The translations under genes and the position numbers were made by a program. 64,000 nucleotides of DNA, taken from the NCBI GenBank assembly GCA_030562195.1, contig JAUJPP010000003.1, positions 23,343,398 to 23,407,397 on the forward strand. The letters are read 5' to 3'. The notes below the pieces were generated by a model. That model had not been told where the DNA came from, searched no databases, and was given only the letters and a program-made list of their open reading frames with translations. Below are positions 26,501 to 45,648 of this stretch, one piece after another; position 1 is the stretch's first letter, and each line of letters starts with the position of its first letter. The stretch comes from Nipponacmea schrenckii. Its lineage: Eukaryota; Mollusca; Gastropoda; Lottiidae.

Positions 26501-29500
26501 TCATAATTCTAGTTGACCCAGCTGTAAACGGGTATGACTCAAAACAATTTCAAGAGGTTTGACCAAGGACCAGCTGTTTGAAAGAATCCATAACTGTGAA
26601 CCTAAGTTGTTTTCAATATAAAGTCTTGTTCATTGTTTCTTTCTTATATCTTTTAAACTATTTTAAATAATTCAACTTTGAACAATACCAATTTATATCG
26701 TTATTTTTGTTCAATTATATTAATTCCTTCAATCCTTAAATAATTTTTTATTATCACTTTACGCAATTGTAAATATATTAAATTAATTTTTTTTTATCTA
26801 GTATTTCTGTCAACCAGTGCACTAATTCAACGATTTTTAAAACTTTCTTCCTACAACTTTACTCATTTTACCATCTCTACTGTGAACAGTGTCTATACTA
26901 CAGTGTGAATACAAAGTTATATATAATAATAAATTGTTTGAAAGAAAAACTCTAGTCATTCTGTACATCTTTTATATTTAGTAGAACACTAAAACTGGAA
27001 GTGAACTCAGAAAAAGTAGCGGGAAGCAGTACTGGTAGTGTGATCCGCATAAATTAGTTAAATTTAATTAAAACATTTATTTTTGAAAATCTAATTGCAG
27101 TATGAAAATAAATAAACCTACTAAGCCCCCTGTATTGTGGAAGCACCAATGCTTGCCTTAATTCTGAATATATTTTAAGGTTCCGCCCAAATTCTAGTCC
27201 CAGCTGAAAAGGGTAGAAAAAAAAATTTAAAATTTACCGGCCATTCTTACAAAAAATTTCCTAATATGTGAACCTAAGTTGTTTAAAGTTAAAGCCAAAT
27301 TGTTTCTTTCTTAATCTTTTAAATTTATTTTAAATAATTCAATTTAAAAATAAATTAAAGTTGTTCCCTGTTGAACTTGAAAATACACTCATACTTGAAG
27401 TTGATTTCATGTTGAGTGACTAAAATATTGTCCACATAAAATCAACCTTTATAAATCTGAGAGCTTTAAACATTCATTCTTTACATCTTATATGATACAC
27501 AGCTCATCAGATTATAGCCACAGTGGAGGAAAGACTTGAATTGAGAAGAGAATTTTTGGGCCCTAATCCTTATACTTAAGTTGTTTTCATGTTAACAAAA
27601 TATTGTAATTAATTTTCTGACTTTAAACATTCATTCTTTAAGTTCTAAAGCACAGCTATAATCTATTGACCACAGTGCTGTAAAACTTGAGTATTGACAA
27701 GAGACAATTTTGGCAGACAATTATGACCTTTAAGGATAGCATCTTTTCTCTTAAGACAAGAATGGAGGATTTTAATTAACAATTGTTAAAACATATTCAC
27801 TTTGACTAATTTTTTGATGATCTAGATTTGCAATGTTCAGCTTCATAGGACAGTTTTACAAGGCAGCATATTACCTATTGTTAGTAGAATTCAGCTTTAT
27901 ATCCTTCTAATGGATCAGTTTATATCAATGTGAAGATCCCTTAGTTTGGAATGATTTGTAATTATACAATGTTTTATCCTTCTAGTTGATTCTGATCTTA
28001 TATCGTAAACATGTTCTCTTAAGTTTATCCATTTTTGCTATGCTATATTTACTTATTTGTAATTAATTCCTTAGTATATTATAACATTATCATTCCATGA
28101 TTTTAATTCTCTATCATATATAACATTATCATTCCTTCAGTTTTTTTTAATATCATATATTATAACATTTCTATTCCATACAGTTTTATTCCTAATTCCT
28201 TCAGTTTTATTCCTATCATATATTATAACATTATCATTCCTTCAGTTTTATTTCTATCATATATTATAACATTATCATTCCTACAGTTTTATTCCTATCA
28301 TATATTATAACATATCTTTCCTTCCCATACTTTTCAATTTTCTATCATATATTATAACATATCATTCCTTCAGTTTATTTCTATCATATATTATAACATT
28401 CTCATTCCTTCAGTTTTATTTCTATCATATATTATAACATTATCATTCCTACAGTTTTATTCCTATCATATATTATAACATTATCATTCCTTCAGTTTTT
28501 TTTCTATCATATATTATAACATTATCATTCCTACAGTTTTATTTCTATCATATATTATAACATTATCATTCCTACAGTTTATTCTGATCATATATCATTA
28601 TCGTTCAAAAAAATTCATTCCTATTCAATTATCATATGAGCCTTGATTTATATTGATCATAAATTTACTATTGTCAAAATCATACCCTGCAATTCCTACA
28701 AATTATTACAATGTTTGCAAATACTTAGTTCCTAATTAGCAACATACATTGTATATATATATATATATAACAATAATAGCAATTTTCTTAAGGAATCTAA
28801 ATTTTGACCTACCTCAGAATACAACAGAATTTCTTTTTGTTTCTTGTGAATCCTCCTTTATGATGTATAGCTGTAAGATAAAAGAATATTTTTTTTTTAT
28901 TCTAAGTCTAAGATGCAAACACACAGGTTACTGGTTTGTTTAATTTACAAAAAAAAAAAAAATTCATGGAAAAAATTAGGATCTTAGCTCTATTTTGCAT
29001 TCTCATCATTCTTGTAGAAGACTGCATTCACATAGTTGCCTTTCAGATTTTTGCCTATTCTTATTCAAAAATTCAGATGGACTATCAACATGCTATCAAT
29101 ATCAAATTACATTTACCTTGTTAATAAATGGTGTTTAACTCTTAGCTTGAATCTTTGATTATAATTACATGCTAGGATATCGCTAATATTTAAACCATAC
29201 ACTGAAAGACATAAAGACAAGGTTATAAAATAGAAGGCTCTAACACCATTGTCCTGATTTCAAATAGATTTGTTCAATTAACACAAACAAGAAACGAAAT
29301 AAGGCTACAGGAAAAATTTCCTATTACTGAGATATCTAAATTAATGAAATAAATGAGAGCTTACCTAAAAAAAAGTCTTGAAGTTTTGAAGTAAAAAAAT
29401 GTTTAAGTCTGCATCCAGAGAAAAAATGTCTGTTGTGTTGCTGACATGACAACAAGAAGTGAACTCTGGAATGTCTGCATCTCAATGAACATACAATACA

Positions 29501-32500
29501 GGTGTAGAAGGTCTGTACCCTATACTGATTTCAGCTCACCCCATTAACAATACAAGTGTAGAACAGTCTCTACCCTATACTGATTTCAGCTCACCCACAA
29601 GCTATGACTGCATTCTCTTTGTTTAAACTTCTAGAAAATCTCTAATCCCTGAACAGAATTCATCCTTTAACATTTTAAAATCTTCAAACTCCTGAACATA
29701 TTTCATTCTTGAATCAAACATTTTAACTCACTACAATAGTTGAAGTTTAATCATCTATTATATTAGATCAATGTTTTACTTTTGGTAAAACAATACCCTT
29801 TAACTGTCTTTCCTTTTTAAAATTTGACTTAAGGTGCTATCACAGGTGACTCTTACTCCAAATTGAGTGGCTGAGTTTGATAACAATATTTTTCTGTGTA
29901 AATCAATTATCAAGGAAAAAAAATCTGTACGGAAAGATACCTGGCCAGACAAAGTAATATATGCCCACTGACAGCATTGAATTTGAATACAAAAAACAGG
30001 ACAGTAACAATCACCTGAAGGAAATATTCAACATTCAGTCATACATTTTTAAATAATAAGATAGCTTGCCAGGCAAGGTAATATACGCCCACTGGCAGCA
30101 TTTATTTCAAATAAAAACTTTTCAGTAAGGTTACAATAAGTGGAATGAAATATTCAACCTTCCAACCTATTTTTTTCTAGGGTCTCTAGTTTAAAAACTG
30201 TCAAGAATTGTACCTAATAACAACTCATTAAATATTTTTCGGTATCTTTATGATTTGCAATAGGGTTCACCCTTAATAATATTTTGATATTTTTAATTCT
30301 TAATAAGGCTCATTCTTGGTTGATATTAAACAATTTCAGCGAGTTTTGTCAAAAAGGAATTTTTAGAGTATTCACAAGCCAAAAGTTGAAAGCGTTTTTG
30401 AAAACAGGCGCAATAACTGACACTAAATATTTTTCGATTTATCTGATTTTCAATAGGGTTTATCCTTGTGAGAAAACAAATACTAAAGCCAAGTTTCATC
30501 AAAATCCATTCAAAATTGTTCTTTCTAGAGTGTTTACGAGTTAAAGCATTTTCAAAAACAAGGTCAATCACTTGTACTAAATATTTTTCGATTTTCAATA
30601 GGGTTCATCCTTGGGAGACAACAAATAACACAGCCAAGTTACATCAAAATCCATTAAAAATTGTTCTTTCTAGAGTGTTTACAAGCTAAAATTGAACGCG
30701 TTTTCAAGAACAAGGGCTATAACTGACACTAAATATTTCTATTTATTTGATTTATAATAGGGTTCATCCTTGGGTAAAAACAAATACTCAAGCCAAAGTT
30801 AATCAAAATCCATTAAGAATAGTTCTTTCTAGAATGTTTACAAGCTAAAATTGAATGCGTTTTCAAGAACAAGGGCAGTAACTCATACTAAATTTTTTTT
30901 CGATTTCGCTGATTTTCAATAGGGTTCATCCTTGAGTTATAACACACTCTCACACCAAGTTTCATCGAAATCCATCAAGAATTGTTTCATGTAGAGTGTT
31001 TACGAGACAAAAATCGAACGCGTTTAAAAGAACAAGGGCACTAATTCATATTAGATATTTTTAATTTTCAATTAGGCTCATCCCTTGCGATATCCAACAA
31101 TTTCAGTGAGTTTTGTCAACATTGGTCATGAATTGTACCTTCTAGAGTGTTTATTAGCCAAAAAGTTAACCCCGTTTTCAAACACAAGGGCAATAACTGA
31201 CACTAAATATATTTCGATTTATTTGATTTTCAAAAAGGTTCATCCTTGGGTAAAAACAAATACTCTAGCCAAGTTTTATCAAAATCCATTAAGAATTGTT
31301 CTTTCTAGAGTGTTTACAAGCTAAAATTGAACGCGTTTTCAAACACAAGGGCAATAACTGATACTAAATATTTTTCGATTCAACTGAATTTCAATAGGGT
31401 TCATCCTTAGGTGATTACAATTACTCATGCCAAGTTATGTCAAAATCGCTCAAGAATTGTGACTTGTAGAGTGTTTACAAGGCAAAAATCCAACACATTT
31501 TAGAGAACAAGGGCAATAATTCCTATGAAATATATTTCGATATGTGCTATTTTCAAAAGGGTTCATTCTTGGGTGATACTAAACAATTTCAGCAAGTTTC
31601 GTCAAAATCGGTCAATAACTGTGCTTTGTAGAGTGTTTAAAAGCTAAAAATTGAACGCGTTTTCAAAAACAAGGGCAATAACTGATATTAATTTTTTATG
31701 GTTTCCAATAGGCTTCATCCTTGGGTGATAACAAATACTCAGGCCAAGTTTCATTAAAATCCATTAAAAATTGTTCTCTCAAGAGTGTTTACAAGCTAAA
31801 ATTGAACGCGTTTTCAAGAACAAGGGCAATAACTCATACTAAATGTTTTTCGATTTCGCTGATTTTCGATAGGGTTTATCCTTGAGTTATAACATACTCT
31901 CACACCAAGTTTCATCAAAATCGGTCAAGAATTGCAGGTTGTAGAGTGTTTACGAGCCATTCAAGAACAAGGGCACGAACTCATACTAATTTTTTTCCGA
32001 TTTCGCTGATTTTCAATAGGGTTCATCCTTGCGTGATCATAAACACTCATATTAAGTTTCATCTAAATCCGTCAAGAATTACACCGTGTAGAGTGTTTAC
32101 GAGCAATTGTGGACGGACGGACGGATGTGGGTGACGACAATATACGCCCCCCATTTCATGTGGGCGTATAAAAATGAACAATAAAGTTAAAATCTGTCAA
32201 GAATTGTACCTTCTATCAAGGCAATAAATGATTAAATATTTTGGGGAATTTTTGATTTTCAATAGGATTCATCATGGGGAGGATACAAATATTCATTTCA
32301 AGTTTAAGGGCAATAACCCATACTAAATATTTTTCGATTTTTATAATTCTGACTACTAGAGAGTTTATGAGCAATTGTGGTCAGTCTCACATGTTTGACG
32401 GCAATATAAAATATAAAAGAATACCTGATGACAGCTTTTCCTCCAGTCAAACCTAACTGTTTTAGAGTTGTATTTCTTAATGCAATTTCACCTATAACCT

Positions 32501-33616
32501 AAAATCAGAAAGATATATTTCATGAGAATTTCAGCCTGCAATGATAAGTGATATCAATGATGCGATATGAATCAATCTCCTAAATAACTGATTTTTAATT
32601 CTTTAAACTTTGCTAAATTAGTCTTATTTAAAGGTGTATACCTCTTCTCTCATGTAAATACACACAGGATGTTTTACAATGGTTTCACTGTCATTTATCG
32701 TGGTCAGCTTATCTTTATATGGACTGTAAATAAAAATCAGACTTCCAATCTAAGCAATCTAATAAAATGGTTTAAAACAATTGCTGAGAAATATATATTA
32801 TGCCTCATAAAATATGGCTTGTATGAATATTATAGCTCTACATAATTTGAAGATTAGGTTAACAGAGCTATTTGAAGATTAGGTTTAAGATTAGGTTAAC
32901 AGAGCTATTTGAAGATTAGGTTTAAGATTAGGTTAACAGAGCTATTTGAAGATTAGGTTTACAGAGCTATTCAGGGATATTTACTGACTTGTTTTAAGAT
33001 AACTTTAATGTGATATCGGAGTTAAGTGTTTAATGTTTAACTTCAAAACTAATACCTATTAGGTTGAGTTTCCCAGTGTAATAAAATATCCCATAATGTG
33101 ATAGAAGGTTTAAATGAAGCTTGCTGTCGACTTCCATCTTCGAACTGTAAAGCAATCAGCACATCTTCTTCTGCCCTCGGACTTGTTGACTTCACTAATT
33201 CTAACTTACTGTTATTCACTAAACCAGAGTATCTAAATGCTAGTGTTAGATCTAGAGTCTTTCTGCCCTGTCTGAAATATAATATATCTCCTCATCATAG
33301 ACTCTTATAGAATTCAGTAGAAATCTATTGATTGATTTTTCAACTTTCAGCTACCAAATAAATAGGAAATAATTATATGAGGCAACATCATACATAATCC
33401 ATGCTTCATTAAAAACAATCTTCTTAATTAAATTGATATGGTGGCATGAAAGATAGGATGAGTTATCTTATGATATATATATGTATTTATCTTAAATCTA
33501 CAAGAGACTGTTGGTGTCTTTAACTTAAGTTTATAGAGAATTACTAATTATACATACACCAAGTTATAGTCTTCAGGAGGCAAAAATCCTTGTTTCTGAC
33601 AAACTTCTTCAAGTAC
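14595..33616 (-). CDS. ASPSCR1: ASPSCR1/TUG, tether containing a UBX domain; 17 exons, first coding exon not found
   Basis: TUG proteins retain GLUT4-type vesicles and bind p97/VCP through a UBX domain. Minus-strand exons, all in phase: 33558-33616, 33056-33271, 32642-32723, 32425-32498, 21289-21739, 20776-20901, 20434-20480, 20087-20111, 19559-19628, 17169-17241, 16738-16886, 16266-16328, 16006-16058, 15836-15887, 15268-15340, 14723-14853, 14595-14605. They give 584 codons and a TAA stop, close to the human length. The ubiquitin-like N-terminal part shows VLEEVCQKQGF and LDLTLAFRYSGLVNNSKLELV, then GLTGGKAVIR. A Ser/Thr-rich linker follows, then PCDRES, ELSDDFFEIN, the UBX core (RIQFPNKLVLQGLFRPRET, PPKTVLKDQSQTL) and the diagnostic end VPKWLKLGKK. 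The initiator exon was not seen between 33617 and 36600. The intron 21740-32424 is 10.7 kb and packed with repeats. Confidence 0.95.
17456..19482. mobile_element. 2.0-kb fold-back element: about 600-bp inverted arms around a satellite core
   Basis: The left arm (17456 to about 18050) and right arm (about 18880-19482) are inverted copies with few differences; both ends read TATGGAAGACAATCCCTGCC. The arms are bordered on both sides by GTTATA (17450-17455 and 19483-19488), a probable 6-bp target duplication. The core holds about five copies of a 170-195-bp unit marked by TTTTGATGGAATTGGCAGAA (near 17978, 18168, 18340, 18530, 18726). It sits in an ASPSCR1 intron. It encodes no long protein, so it depends on enzymes supplied elsewhere if it moves at all. 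Confidence 0.85.
21968..22472. mobile_element. Decayed pearl-like element
   Basis: Starts with the family head (GCAAGGCAGGGTAATATACG then CCCACTAGCAGC) and ends near ATTTCATGTGGGC, the family tail with the terminal GTAT lost. The core contains diverged repeat sequence. Intronic in ASPSCR1. Confidence 0.55.
23336..23404 (-). CDS. Orphan terminal-exon candidate ending KEESSIW-stop
   Basis: On the minus strand an acceptor-like CTATTTGTAG is followed by a short open frame reading ENKLKEDWDEFKHKRKEESS and ending IW-stop (TAG). AT-rich sequence with poly(A)-like AATTAAA follows. It lies in the long ASPSCR1 intron, but the flanking ASPSCR1 exons join in phase without it. It could be the last exon of a nested minus-strand gene, an alternative ASPSCR1 end, or chance. 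I do not recognise the family. Confidence 0.35.
23866..24015. repeat. Diverged inverted repeat (MITE-like)
   Basis: TTTCAGTGGTTTATAGAATT on the left is an imperfect inverted match to AAATTTTACAGACCACAGAA on the right, around a centre with GTTAAGGTTAGGTGTAG. No target duplication is clear. Confidence 0.4.
24489..25968. mobile_element. Pearl-like element A with about 9 tandem core repeats
   Basis: Head: TTGCCAGGCAAGGTAACATA then CGCCCAC. Tail: ACGGACAGG motifs, then TTATGTGGGCGTATAAAA. The core repeats a unit of about 100-160 bp with TCAAGGGCAATAACTCATAA and ACCAAGTTTCATTCAAATCG. Head and tail share a short inverted ATACGCCCAC/GTGGGCGTAT. The structure (short inverted ends, satellite core, no gene) matches what is described for molluscan pearl elements; whether this family is related is inference. 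Confidence 0.75.
26219..27345. repeat. Two-copy direct duplication, offset about 708 bp
   Basis: Sequence from about 26219-26690 recurs at 26927-27345 with many indels; both contain GTAGCGGGAAGCAGTACTGG. A shorter related pair follows, TTTAAACATTCATTCTTTA near 27468 and 27612. Non-coding, in the long ASPSCR1 intron. Confidence 0.65.
28050..28600 (+). repeat. About 41-bp tandem repeat
   Basis: A dozen or so copies of a unit reading about TATCATATATTATAACATTA then TCATTCCTTCAG or TCATTCCTACAG then TTTTATT. Each unit carries a polypyrimidine-AG that resembles a plus-strand acceptor, but no plus-strand exon is evident here. Confidence 0.8.
29500..29600 (+). repeat. Two-copy tandem duplication of about 65 bp
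   Basis: The phrase CCCTATACTGATTTCAGCTC and its flank GTGTAGAA occur twice in direct orientation. Confidence 0.7.
29938..30060. mobile_element. Truncated head of a pearl-like element
   Basis: GCCAGACAAAGTAATATATG then CCCACTGACAGCATTGAA matches the head of the following element but breaks off after about 120 bp, immediately before that element's own head. Confidence 0.55.
30061..32172. mobile_element. Pearl-like element B, 2.1 kb with about 12 core repeats
   Basis: Head GCCAGGCAAGGTAATATACG then CCCACTGGCAGC. Tail GGACGGACGGACGGATG, then GACGACAATATACGCCCC and TTCATGTGGGCGTATAAAA. The core repeats a unit of about 160 bp containing TTTTCAATAGGGTTCATCCT, AAGTTTCATCAAAATC and TAGAGTGTTTACAAG. 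The unit is distantly like that of element A. Intronic in ASPSCR1. Confidence 0.75.
32840..32970 (+). repeat. Short tandem repeat, AGATTAGGTTAACAGAGCTA units
   Basis: Three to four direct copies of a unit with GAAGATTAGGTTTAAGATTA then GGTTAACAGAGCTATTT, in the intron between ASPSCR1 exons 33056-33271 and 32642-32723. Confidence 0.75.
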
Positions 33617-34514
33617 CTTAAATAAAGAATTGAATTCAGGCTACATAGATCCTTCCATTTTAAAACTCAGATTGTAGGCTTACCCTTTATATCTTAGCAA
33701 GATTAGCCTAGATAGGCAAAGAAAATGTTTGGATAGATCTAGTTGATTATGTCTTTTCATTGAGATATAATTTTATTTAGTATCATGGCCCTTACATAAA
33801 TAGCACATCAAATACTAAAATGACTCATACTAAAGGGAAAGTGTAATGAAATAGCACATAGCAAAAGTGAAATATCATCATATCGTAAACAATATAAAGT
33901 CGAAGATCTAACTGAAGAAAATTTCTCTTGGACTTGTCACCTCTTGTATAATCAATCAAGGAAGAAATCTAATTGGGCCGATAGTGGCCATTACTTCAAA
34001 TCTTAATTATTTACTTGTAAAAGCTTTGAATTTGGTGTAATTTTCACATTTTGTCTTCTCCCATTCGGACACAAAACTTGTAAGGTGGCCATTTTGAAAA
34101 CGGGACTTAACTCTATTAAAGTTATTCCCCTTGGCACATCTTAAAATCATTTAAATCAATATTACCAGAAAGTGTGAAACTCAGCAACACAAAATGACTA
34201 TTTTCCTATGAAATTTATTCACAAACATACTTTTAAAGTTTCAATTGCAACTATCAAGAGGTCGATCATGTCATAAGGCAACGATTTCTACAGGTATTAT
34301 TCCCCTTTCTCAAATGTTCCAGACTACAATAAAAAGGTTATATATTCTTTGACAGGTCTTGAAAGATTAAGCTATAAACTCAAGAACTTTCTTTATGTGC
34401 TTTGGTGTTTCTTTACATTTTCTCTCTTAGATTTTCTCTTTTGTCACTTGCACAAAAGTTACACCAATTTGAAAAATATGGGTAGGTCATCACCTTGACA
34501 AACATGAAATGAAT

Positions 34515-34828
34515 GCAGTTTTACATCCAACTCTTCTGCACCTAATGGGCTAATGATGATGAGTAATGTGCGATGAGATAAATTTGCATCAGTCTACATT
34601 CTACAACTTTCAAGAGATCCTTTAACTGGATCACCATGTAGCATAATATGCTAGTCATTTAGATGAGAGAATAAACTGAGATAAGGCCTCAGTTTATTCT
34701 CCCATCTAAATGACTAGACACTGCATCACTGCAATCTGAAAGTTCATCTCAACCTTTTGCTGGGATCGAAACCTGGATCTTCAGGTATGGGAGCAAGCAT
34801 CTAACTCACTGAGCCATTGCGTCTCCCA
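34515..34828 (-). mobile_element. tRNA-derived SINE, minus strand, with internal palindrome
   Basis: Minus-strand head GGGAGACGCAATGGCTCAGT with GAGTTAGATGC, B-box-like GGTTTCGATCC, and the family 3' body (TGCACCTAATGGGCTAATG on plus). Inside, 34651-34718 is a hairpin of two 30-base arms with one mismatch around a 7-8-base loop, an inverted duplication of part of the SINE itself. Confidence 0.75.
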
Positions 34829-36299
34829 TTCTCTTGATAGATAGGTACCTCACATTAAGTGTGTAGTTTTATCAATCTGACAAAAAGGGAATAATTTTTT
34901 GTTAAAATTGGCCTTGAAATGTTTGAGAGCCCCCTGCAACAGATTCAGCTTTAAGGAAACTGCCAAGGATTGTTGATTGATAGCAGCATAGACTTGAATA
35001 AGGGCATCACATCAACAATTAGGTTCACCACGTAATACCTGTATTACTGAAGCATGTTTTGGCCATCACTTTGAAATATAGGATCAACTTCAATCATATA
35101 TGGGTTTTTATTGGTCAGACATATAAAAGGGTAAAAAAATAAAGAACTAAACAAGGGATCTAAATGGTTTTTAAAACAAATACTACATGTATAAACATAA
35201 AATTAAAGCATGGCAAAGAAAGAATAATATTGAGGCAATCTCAATGCATACAATTACTAAATTAAAGCATATGATAACAAGCATATATATATGTAATAAA
35301 AACTTAAAGCATCAAGCATAAAACCTAAAAGCATCACAATGAAAATCTTAAAGCAATTGATAAATATATATGAAACATTAAACAATCTCAAAGCCACCCA
35401 TTTAAAACAATGGATGCAAATGACTTGAGTCTTAACAAATTTTCCTTAAAAAAACAAAAAACAATTCAAAATAATAACAATTAGTGTAATTTTAGCTCTA
35501 CCAATAAATTAAATTTTAAATCTGAGAAACTATAAACTGAGATAAAAGAGATTATAAAGTTATTAGAACCTCAAGTAGGCAAAATAAAGCTAAAATTGAA
35601 CTAGATAAGAATAGTTATATGACTAGGTCCCAAAGACAACAGATCTTAATAATAACATAAAACAAAATCAGTCCAAATATCATATACACAGTGACCTTAC
35701 ATTAATTGGTCAATTTTGACAGTTTGACTTACAGAATGGCATAAGTATCTAAAATCATGTGGAATACTGTATACAAAATATATCATATATATATATAATA
35801 ATTATGATTATCTAATAAATATGTTAAGATAATTAAAAGGGAATTAACATCCATATCTTTTAAAATTTATTTCAATACTATTATGGATTATTAAAACACA
35901 ATGATCCTAAAATTTGAACTTTGAAATAAAAAATCTGTCTTAAAATAGTTCAATGAGATGGGTGGGCATTAAATATGGACAAGTCTATTAAATCAGATCA
36001 ATGTCACAAAGAGCAAGCTCTGTGTCTTTTTAAAAGAAAAGAGAAAAAGATACAGTTGTTTTCATATAGTTTGAATTTGATATTAGAGTTTCTTAATGCA
36101 CTCATTATAATCACTTACTCAAACATTCTGAGAACATGTTTCTGATATTTCTGATCTATATATAATGTAGAAATAGATTTAATACCTCACTTTTAAAATA
36201 AACTTTAACAATTCAAATATAATTAATAATGATCAATAAACAAAATCTGTGACAATCATAATTAAATCTTTATTTATCCCATATCCAATAATATATTCA

Positions 36300-36470
36300 T
36301 GTGCTACGGGGCTGTGCACATTAAAGATCCCTCAACAACTGAAAATTGCAAAAAGATTAAACCTAACCCTGCTGGCAATTTCTGTAGTTGCACACAGCAT
36401 TGCCTTTCTTCACTAGCCCATTAGGTGCAGAAAAGAAGGACGTAAAACTATATTCATTTCATTTTTATGA
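36300..36470 (+). mobile_element. SINE 3' fragment
   Basis: Begins at GGCTGTGCACATTAAAGATC and ends with AGCCCATTAGGTGCAGAA, GGACGTAAAACT and ATTCATTTCATTT, as in the 3' half of 37740-38032. The head is missing. Confidence 0.65.
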
Positions 36471-36600
36471 AACAAAAAGCACCATGGTTTTATATTTTTA
36501 TAGCTAGTAGGTCTACAGAAAACTAAAGTCACTCAAGTTGTATACTTTTTTGTAAGGTTATTGTTGAAGCAAATACAAGTATGGAATAAATCTTGGTATT

Positions 36601-43459
<6,859 letters not shown>

Positions 43460-45119
43460 TCAAAACATGTAGTTTTAGCTGTTAGAGGAGATACCCCAAT
43501 CTCTCAGCTTAAGCCAAAAGGAGAGCTCATTGATTTTTAATGAAAAGTTTAAAATAGAATACTTTTTACTGCAAAGTGTTTATGCAAATTGCAATTATTA
43601 CTTGTATTAAATAGATTTAGAAGTACATTGGGTCATTTAAATATTCAATCAAACAATCTGTGCAAAACAATATATTATATCTGCTTTATGTTTGAGATAA
43701 AGACATCTTATTGAACCAAAGTCAACTCATACGGTACCATTTATAATCATTGTTTCAATAAAAATTGAAAGACTTGAGTTGACATATAATGATAAAGCTA
43801 TTGTCAGGAGACAATGAAAAAAAAATCTAGATATTTATAATATTATTAGATTAGATTTGGAATCAAACTTGAAATTGCTTCTACCATTATCTATTATTAC
43901 CGGTATTTTCTGAAAATGAATTTCCATGCAAAGGTTTGAAATTACTTTTAACAGCATGTGAGGCAGCAAGAGAGTCTCATCTGGCTCAGGTCCTCAATAC
44001 AATAAGACTAATAGAATCTTATAGCAACTTGATTTTTGATGTCTGCTAGCATTTGGCAACTTTTTGAGAGAATTTGCTCTGCCTTGTTGACCTGAGAGCA
44101 TCGACCCTAAAAATACAAGTTCCATTGTTACCACCAGACGCTAACAGTTTCAACTGGTTGCTTATGTTCTTTTTCCTCATATTAACCAATGACAATGTTA
44201 TATCTTAAAATAAAACCAGGAAGTAGCATACTTCTATATGATAGTATTATTTAATGTGATGTCACTACAAATTATTATGATAGTCATACTACTTAGGATA
44301 CTTAATTACATTTTAGAGAGATTTAATTAAATAATCAGGTTAAATGAACTCAAATCTTATAAAATATAATAAGAAATCAAATTTAAAACTATATATATAT
44401 ATCATCTTATAAGAATATCAAAAAATATATCTATATCAAGTTACAATATCACCAAAAGTATACATTCAACACAAACAAAACATATGATAATTCACAGCTT
44501 GAAATATGTATTTCCTTACTTGTCTTGAAAATACATGACCAGAAAGTTGCAGATATATCTTGTACAAACAATACTATTTAAAGCAATCAACCAGAAAAAC
44601 TGTTATTTGCAGCTTGTTAATTTACACATCAACAATCACAAATTAACAACCAAACTGGTATAATTAACAAGAAAACAATCATTCTTTCCATACTAAACCA
44701 GAGAAACACTAGAGTTCATATCTATAATGATATTGATATCACACAGATTTTGAAATATATATTCCATCTATCAATAAAATCTTAATATATCTGTCTTTTA
44801 CTTAGATTAAATATTCTCCTCTTTAGTCCTTAATAATCAATAATTTTTCGTCTCTCTGTTATATTATAATTCATATGTACTTTGTTTTCTGCTAATGTTC
44901 ATTTAACAGTCTTTCACTTTTATTTCAAACATATTTTAGAAAAACTGATTTATTGATTTAGGAATTTCATGTTATAAATACTTCTTGCAGCACATTTTTC
45001 GCGAAATTTGGGGGTGAAAATACTTTTCAATGAAATGAAACATAATACTTCAAATAGCATTAACTTGAGAATAGGTTATACCAAATCTTACGATACTTCA
45101 TTTTTGGATAATATATTAA

Positions 45120-45388
45120 TAGGCAAGATAATATACACCCCTGGCTTCCATTTTATTTGGCAGTACATTAATAATCACTAGCAGTATGAAATATTCAACA
45201 TTCAGACATTCATTTCTTTTTAAAATTTTGAGGGGTGATAATGAACATTACCAAGTTTGGTCATATTACGATAAGGATTGTACCTTTTAGATTGTTTACG
45301 AGCTAAGTTCATTAGCTAAAGCCAAATGTGAACGGACCTACAGAGCAGTTACAATATATGGCAAAAAATATTGTGGGCGTATAAAAAG
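45120..45388. mobile_element. Short pearl-like element D with a single core unit
   Basis: Head AGGCAAGATAATATACACCC, tail ATATTGTGGGCGTATAAAAA, length about 270 bp. One core-like segment (CAAGTTTGGTCATATTACGA, TTTAGATTGTTTACGAGC). It shows the minimal form of the family. Confidence 0.7.
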
Positions 45389-45648
45389 CAGGAAACAAAG
45401 TATTTTCAATATAATGTCAGACATATCTAGGGTTCATAATTTTGTCTGAACAAAGCAGAAAGTTTTAATAAATTGTTTCTATATTTGTTAAAAGATAATT
45501 GGAATATTAACTTCGAAATAGTTCTGTTAAATTTACATTGCTTAGACAGTGGGTTGATATTCAGCTCAATTTTGAACTTGAACTTGAAATTTAATGTTAA
45601 GGTAGATGTAGCCTATTTGTTTTAAATAGGATAAAAACTGGTGTATGA

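Larger units (their letters stand above)
33617..36600. other. Region between the ASPSCR1 and phospho-lyase genes
   Basis: Expected to contain the ASPSCR1 promoter and first coding exon, but I could not find an exon fitting the TUG N-terminus. It holds a minus-strand SINE with an internal palindrome (34515-34828), an A-rich low-complexity stretch (about 35100-35700) and a SINE 3' fragment (36300-36470). Otherwise unremarkable. Confidence 0.5.

Noticed and set aside
28050..28600. Row of acceptor-like TTCCTACAG sites suggesting plus-strand exons
   Set aside because: No coding sequence follows any copy; they belong to a 41-bp tandem repeat in an intron of a minus-strand gene.
33098..33310. 70-codon plus-strand frame
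   Set aside because: Antisense shadow of the ASPSCR1 ubiquitin-like exon 33056-33271.
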